A stretch of 64,000 nucleotides of DNA from an uncultured Lachnoclostridium sp. (GTDB taxonomy: Bacteria > Bacillota > Clostridia > Lachnospirales > Lachnospiraceae). The translations under genes were made by a program, and so were the position numbers. Below the pieces are notes generated by a model. It was not told where the DNA came from, did not search any database, and saw only the letters and a list, made by a program, of their open reading frames with translations. The number at the start of each line of letters is the position of its first letter. The first letter of the stretch is position 1. The stretch is from NCBI GenBank assembly GCA_905212635.1, contig CAJMFH010000013.1, positions 1 to 64,000 on the forward strand, given 5' to 3'. Below, in pieces: positions 60,033-64,000 of this stretch.

Positions 60033-61826
60033 ATGGCAGAATCAATGAAAGGCCTGCGCCGCACATGCCGGTGTGCAGAGCTTACGACAGAAAATGTAGG
60101 ACAGACCGTCACAGTGATGGGCTGGGTACAGAAAAGCAGAAATAAGGGCGGCATCATTTTTGTAGATTTGCGTGACCGCTCTGGAATCATACAGTTGATC
60201 TTCGAAGAAAGTGATACCGGAGCCGAAGGATTTGAGAAAGCGACGAAACTTCGCGCGGAATTTGTTGTCGCAGTAACCGGTGTCGTAGAGAACCGTTCCG
60301 GCGCCGTGAATGAAAACCTGAAAACCGGTGCGATCGAAGTACGCGCAAAGGACATCCGCATCTTGTCGGAGTCTGAGACACCACCTTTCCCAATCGAAGA
60401 GAACAGTAAGACCAAAGACGAACTTCGTCTTCGTTACCGTTTCCTCGATCTGCGTCGTCCGGATCTTCAGAGAAATCTGATCATGCGAAGCAAAGTGGCG
60501 ACACTTACCAGACAATTTCTGGCAGAAGAGGGATTTTTGGAGATTGAGACACCGATGCTTACAAAGAGTACACCGGAGGGGGCAAGAGACTATCTGGTGC
60601 CAAGCCGTGTACATCCGGGCAATTTTTATGCGCTGCCGCAGTCACCACAGTTGTTTAAGCAGCTGTTGATGTGCTCCGGTTATGACAGATATTTCCAGAT
60701 TGTAAAATGTTTCCGTGACGAGGATCTTCGTGCTGATCGTCAGCCGGAATTTACACAGATCGATATGGAACTTTCCTTTGTCGATGTAGACGATGTCATC
60801 GATGTCAATGAAAGACTGTTGAAGAAATTATTTAAAGAGACGATTGGTGTGGATGTACAGCTTCCGATCCAGCGAATGACATGGCAGGAAGCGATGGACC
60901 GTTTTGGTTCGGACAAGCCGGATACTCGTTTTGGCATGGAACTTCAGGATGTGACAGAAGTTGTCAGGGGCTGTGGTTTCGGTGTGTTCACCGGTGCAAT
61001 CGAAAACGGCGGTTCCGTCCGTGGTATCAATGCGAAAGGACAGGGTGCAATGCCGCGTAAAAAGATTGACTCATTGGTAGATTTTGCCAAAGAGTACGGC
61101 GCAAAAGGTCTGGCTTACCTTTGTATCAACGAGGATGGCACTTACAAATCTTCATTTGCCAAATTTATGACAGAGGAAGAACTGGATGCCCTTGTAAAAG
61201 CGATGGCAGGAGAGCCGGGAGACCTTCTTTTGTTCGCCGCAGATAAAAATAAAGTAGTGTACGATGTTCTCGGCAATCTTCGTCTGGAACTGGCAAGAAG
61301 AATGGAACTTCTTGACAAGAACGTGTACAATTTCCTGTGGGTAACCGAATTCCCACTGCTTGAGTACAACGAAGAACTGGGACGTTATCAGGCAATGCAC
61401 CATCCATTTACGATGCCGATGGAAGAAGATCTTGATCTGATCGACACCGAGCCGGGCAAAGTACGTGCAAAAGCCTATGATATTGTATTAAATGGTACAG
61501 AGATTGGTGGAGGATCTGTTCGTATTCATCAGAATGACATTCAGGAAAAAATGTTTGAGTGCCTTGGGTTTACAAAAGAAGCGGCACATGAGCAGTTTGG
61601 ATTCCTTTTGAACGCATTTAAGTACGGAGTACCACCTCATGCAGGACTGGCATATGGCTTGGATCGTCTTGTCATGCTGATGGCAAAAGAAGACAGCATC
61701 CGTGAAGTGATCGCCTTCCCGAAAGTAAAAGATGCTTCCTGTCTTTTGACAGATGCACCAAATATTGTAGATGAAAAGCAGTTGGAAGAATTAGGTATTG
61801 AAATCAGAAAAGAGGTAAAAGAATGA
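60033..61826 (+). CDS. aspS: Aspartate-tRNA ligase
   Basis: Class IIb synthetase of 597 residues with an N-terminal OB-fold anticodon domain (about 20-110; VMGWVQKSRNKGGIIFVDLRDRSG), motif 2 CFRDEDLRADRQPEFTQIDMEL, a bacterial GAD insertion (about 300-420) and motif 3 GLAYGLDRLVMLMAKEDSIREVIAFPK. ATG 60033 follows AGAAAGGAATG. Its last four bases overlap galM. Confidence 0.96.
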   Translation: MAESMKGLRRTCRCAELTTENVGQTVTVMGWVQKSRNKGGIIFVDLRDRSGIIQLIFEESDTGAEGFEKATKLRAEFVVAVTGVVENRSGAVNENLKTGAIEVRAKDIRILSESETPPFPIEENSKTKDELRLRYRFLDLRRPDLQRNLIMRSKVATLTRQFLAEEGFLEIETPMLTKSTPEGARDYLVPSRVHPGNFYALPQSPQLFKQLLMCSGYDRYFQIVKCFRDEDLRADRQPEFTQIDMELSFVDVDDVIDVNERLLKKLFKETIGVDVQLPIQRMTWQEAMDRFGSDKPDTRFGMELQDVTEVVRGCGFGVFTGAIENGGSVRGINAKGQGAMPRKKIDSLVDFAKEYGAKGLAYLCINEDGTYKSSFAKFMTEEELDALVKAMAGEPGDLLLFAADKNKVVYDVLGNLRLELARRMELLDKNVYNFLWVTEFPLLEYNEELGRYQAMHHPFTMPMEEDLDLIDTEPGKVRAKAYDIVLNGTEIGGGSVRIHQNDIQEKMFECLGFTKEAAHEQFGFLLNAFKYGVPPHAGLAYGLDRLVMLMAKEDSIREVIAFPKVKDASCLLTDAPNIVDEKQLEELGIEIRKEVKE

Positions 61827-62860
61827 GTGTAGCAAAGACAAATTTTGGAAAAACAAGTGCCGGAGAAGAAGTTTCCATGTATACCTTGGAAAATAAAAAT
61901 GGCATGAAAGCGCAGTTTATTGATTATGGTGCCAATCTGGTATCGTTGTTTGTACCGGACAAAGACGGCAAACTTGCCGATGTTGTCCTTGGTTTCGATA
62001 ATGTAGCAGCGTATGAAGTCAATGGATGTTTCTTTGGTTCCTTTATCGGACGTCATGGAAACCGCATCGGAGATGCCAAATTTGAATTGAATGGTACAAC
62101 ATATGAATTGGAGAAAAATGACGGAAAGAACAATCTGCACGGTGGTACACCGGGATACAATAAAGTAATGTATCAGGCAGAAACCGGAGAAAACAGTGTG
62201 ACATTTTCCCGTGTAAGTCCGGATATGGAACAGGGATATCCGGGAAATCTGGAGATTTCCGTAACCTATACATTGACGGATGACAATGAATTGAAACTGG
62301 ATTATAAAGCAAAATCTGACAAAGATACATTGTGCAATGTAACGAACCATTCTTATTTCAACCTGAAAGGACACAATGGCGGTGACATCACAGATCATGA
62401 AGTTTGGATTCAGGCAAACGGATTTACGGAGACGACAGACGATTTGATTCCGACCGGAAAGATTATTGATGTAACCGGTACACCGATGGATTTCAGAACT
62501 AAGAAAGCCATCAGCAAAGACATTGGAGCAGATTATGAACCGTTGATTCTTGCCGGTGGATATGACCACAACTTTGCTTTGGATAAGAAGACAAAGGGCG
62601 TTGAAAAAGTGGCAGAAGTTTCGGAAAGTACAAGCGGCAGAACGATGGAAGTATACACTGATCTTCCGGGAATGCAGCTGTATACCGGAAACTTTATTGT
62701 AAAAGAAGAAGGAAAAGAAGGGGCGGAGTACACGAAGAGAAACGGTGTCTGCTTTGAAACCCAGTATTTCCCAAATTCCATCAATATTCCGTCGTTTGAA
62801 TCCTGTGTTTTGAAAGCAGGCGACACATTTACATCAACGACAATTTATAAATTTTGCTGA
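61823..62860 (+). CDS. galM: Aldose 1-epimerase
   Basis: Interconverts alpha and beta anomers of hexoses such as galactose and glucose. The 345-residue galactose-mutarotase-fold protein keeps GRHGNRIG, NNLHGGTPGYNK, CNVTNHSYFNLKG (catalytic His) and the final CFETQYFPNSINIPSF with catalytic Glu. ATGA overlap with aspS means coupled translation. No gal genes are close by, so its position behind a tRNA ligase is unusual functionally. Confidence 0.94.
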   Translation: MSVAKTNFGKTSAGEEVSMYTLENKNGMKAQFIDYGANLVSLFVPDKDGKLADVVLGFDNVAAYEVNGCFFGSFIGRHGNRIGDAKFELNGTTYELEKNDGKNNLHGGTPGYNKVMYQAETGENSVTFSRVSPDMEQGYPGNLEISVTYTLTDDNELKLDYKAKSDKDTLCNVTNHSYFNLKGHNGGDITDHEVWIQANGFTETTDDLIPTGKIIDVTGTPMDFRTKKAISKDIGADYEPLILAGGYDHNFALDKKTKGVEKVAEVSESTSGRTMEVYTDLPGMQLYTGNFIVKEEGKEGAEYTKRNGVCFETQYFPNSINIPSFESCVLKAGDTFTSTTIYKFC

Positions 62861-62932
62861 TCTTTTACGTATAACCAAACAAGGTATTGCCGAATACTAT
62901 AGAGATAAGGCAGAAACCGAAGGAGAAAAAAA

Positions 62933-63361
62933 TTGGTTAGTGTATTAGGCAGATTAATGCAGAAAGAGTTTGGAAGAAAACGTTATAGAGAGTATCGTGC
63001 AAAATTAAAAGAAAAAGAATGTATGGATATTTTTTGTGATATCTATTTTGTCTTAATAGAAAACAATGAGGAACATCTTGACAGACGGCTGCTGAATCTG
63101 TTGCAGACCGTGCGGTTGTCGGTGACGATCAGCCGTTTGTTTGGGGTGATCAGTGCAGGATTTACGGCGGCCATTCTTTTTCTGATCTGTATGCCTCTTC
63201 TTCCAGAAATAAAGCTTGTGGCTCTTAGTATACTGGTTTTGGTATATGGATATAAAACAATAGAATTTTTGAAGAATCGATATTGCGACAAAGATGTACG
63301 GCTTGTTTTGATCTACAAGGCAGCGCTGTTTCATCTTTTGTCAAATGAGGAAAAGACGTGA
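62933..63361 (+). CDS. Small membrane protein of unknown function
   Basis: The 142-residue protein has a basic, Arg-rich N-terminal region (about 1-55) and two membrane helices (about 68-90 and 93-107). No family is recognised. TTG 62933 is used because AGGAG lies seven bases before it; an ATG 24 bases inside is the alternative. It overlaps the chromate-transporter gene by GTGA, so the two are coupled, but a functional link is unknown. Confidence 0.6.
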   Translation: MVSVLGRLMQKEFGRKRYREYRAKLKEKECMDIFCDIYFVLIENNEEHLDRRLLNLLQTVRLSVTISRLFGVISAGFTAAILFLICMPLLPEIKLVALSILVLVYGYKTIEFLKNRYCDKDVRLVLIYKAALFHLLSNEEKT

Positions 63362-64000
63362 AGAAGTTAGTACAAATGCTTGTCTCCATGAACAAGATCG
63401 GATTGATCGGGTTTGGAGGCGGAAATGCACTGATTCCAGTGATTCAACAGGAAGTCGTAGAAGAAAAGGGTTTTATCACGGGAGAAGAGTACGAAAAAGA
63501 TATTGTGGCGGCTGCGCTGACTCCGGGAGCACTTCCGGTAGAAATTGCAGCGGGCGTAGGAAAAGCGGTTTCCGGGAAAAAGGGAATGATCCTTGCTGCG
63601 ATGGCGATGGCATTCCCGGGTGCCTTCATGACGGTGCTTCTGATGGCAGGAATGGACGGATTGAATCCGAAAGTGCTGACGCAGATCCAATATGCTTCCA
63701 TTGGAATAACCGCCTTTATCATGTGTCTTTTGACGGAATATATCCACAATGCGTTTCAGGACTGCGTGGTGAAAAAACACCGTGGAAAGGCAATCGGTGT
63801 GTGCGTTGGTGTATTTATACTGACAGCCGGTCGAAATCTGTTCCGTATCTTTCAGGTTGATAAGACACCGTTATTTAGTATTTCTACGATCGAAATGCTG
63901 GCAATTGCTTTTTTTGCGATATTAGTGACGGACTGCAAATTTCAATGGCAGACGATGATACCTGCGGGTATTGTGGCTGGCATTTATCTTTTGTGTGTCG
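63358..64000 (+). CDS. Chromate transporter family protein, 3' end beyond the window
   Basis: At least 214 codons of a CHR-family transporter run off the window edge. The N-terminus (SMNKIGLIGFGGGNALIPVIQQEVV) and the motif ALTPGALPVEIAAGVG match the CHR pattern of FGGG and a proline-glycine-rich second loop. At least five membrane segments are visible. CHR proteins export chromate in some bacteria; in anaerobes the substrate is often unknown. The GTG start overlaps the previous stop. Confidence 0.85.
   Translation, partial: MKKLVQMLVSMNKIGLIGFGGGNALIPVIQQEVVEEKGFITGEEYEKDIVAAALTPGALPVEIAAGVGKAVSGKKGMILAAMAMAFPGAFMTVLLMAGMDGLNPKVLTQIQYASIGITAFIMCLLTEYIHNAFQDCVVKKHRGKAIGVCVGVFILTAGRNLFRIFQVDKTPLFSISTIEMLAIAFFAILVTDCKFQWQTMIPAGIVAGIYLLCV

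Noticed and set aside
63345..63860. Basic Arg/Gly/Ser-rich frame at the right edge
   Set aside because: It is out of frame with the chromate-transporter coding sequence, which starts at 63358 and shows clear family motifs.
1..64000. tRNA or rRNA genes
   Set aside because: No tRNA-like T-arm motif with matching acceptor stems or rRNA segment was noticed in the intergenic regions; a dedicated tRNA scan would settle this.

Overview
The window looks like chromosome of a low-GC, spore-forming Firmicute of the Lachnospiraceae type (gut Clostridia). Reasons: a Spo0A gene with 0A boxes, the rel-hemZ-hisS-aspS order, small Lachnospiraceae-type families (FlxA-like, Cys-rich DUF6171-like), a T-box before pheST, GGAGG ribosome sites throughout, and carbohydrate genes typical of gut commensals. 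No rRNA, tRNA, CRISPR array or complete prophage was seen.

Layout. 1-5 kb: a LytTR response regulator whose 5' end is lost, its GHKL sensor kinase, a terminator, a LytTR-type direct repeat, and three genes for a FlxA-like, a FliD-like and an unknown protein. 5-7.3 kb: AraC/GyrI and LysR regulators, then about six tandem 64-bp hairpin repeats. 7.3-11.5 kb: leuC-leuD-pyridoxamine kinase-dGTPase. 11.5-19.5 kb: MBL hydrolase, AraC regulator, a pair of ABC exporter-fold half transporters, a MetE-like enzyme and a DUF4143 ATPase. 19.6-27.7 kb: a 55-residue membrane protein and a membrane-anchored partner, then a GNAT gene followed by three tandem paralogous lipoproteins. 27.9-31.7 kb: LysR, flavodoxin, a decarboxylase/cupin protein and GH51 arabinofuranosidase. 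32-38.2 kb: T-box-controlled pheST, VanZ-like, AP2-domain protein and greA. 38.2-40.6 kb: an AT-rich cassette with a P-loop kinase, an EEP nuclease and a YitT-like protein. 40.6-44.5 kb: two MATE exporters and a MerR regulator. 44.6-49.9 kb: a sugar-cation symporter, HAD, GH3 and SGNH hydrolase cluster. 49.9-51.8 kb: mntP and 1.2 kb of structured repeats. 51.8-64 kb: secreted NlpC/P60 protein, spo0A, rel, MBL hydrolase, hemZ, hisS, aspS, galM, an unknown membrane protein and a chromate-transporter gene cut by the window edge.

The strongest unexplained signal is a family of about 193-bp non-autonomous mobile elements (27658, 40632, 50603 and 50805, plus a 41-bp remnant at 50552). They share GTAACTATTCAGG inverted termini. 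One has a perfect 8-bp target duplication and another a 7-of-8 duplication. Each carries an internal stem whose sequence differs between copies although pairing is kept. One copy sits at about +5 of a MerR-type promoter, so it must be transcribed as the leader of a drug-efflux operon; another supplies the stop codon of a lipoprotein gene. Further unexplained structures are two long nested inverted repeats at 51169-51356 and 51440-51731, the 64-bp hairpin array, a promoter-terminator-gene arrangement before the second MATE gene, and a LytTR-type operator that links the first two-component system to the FlxA/FliD-like genes.
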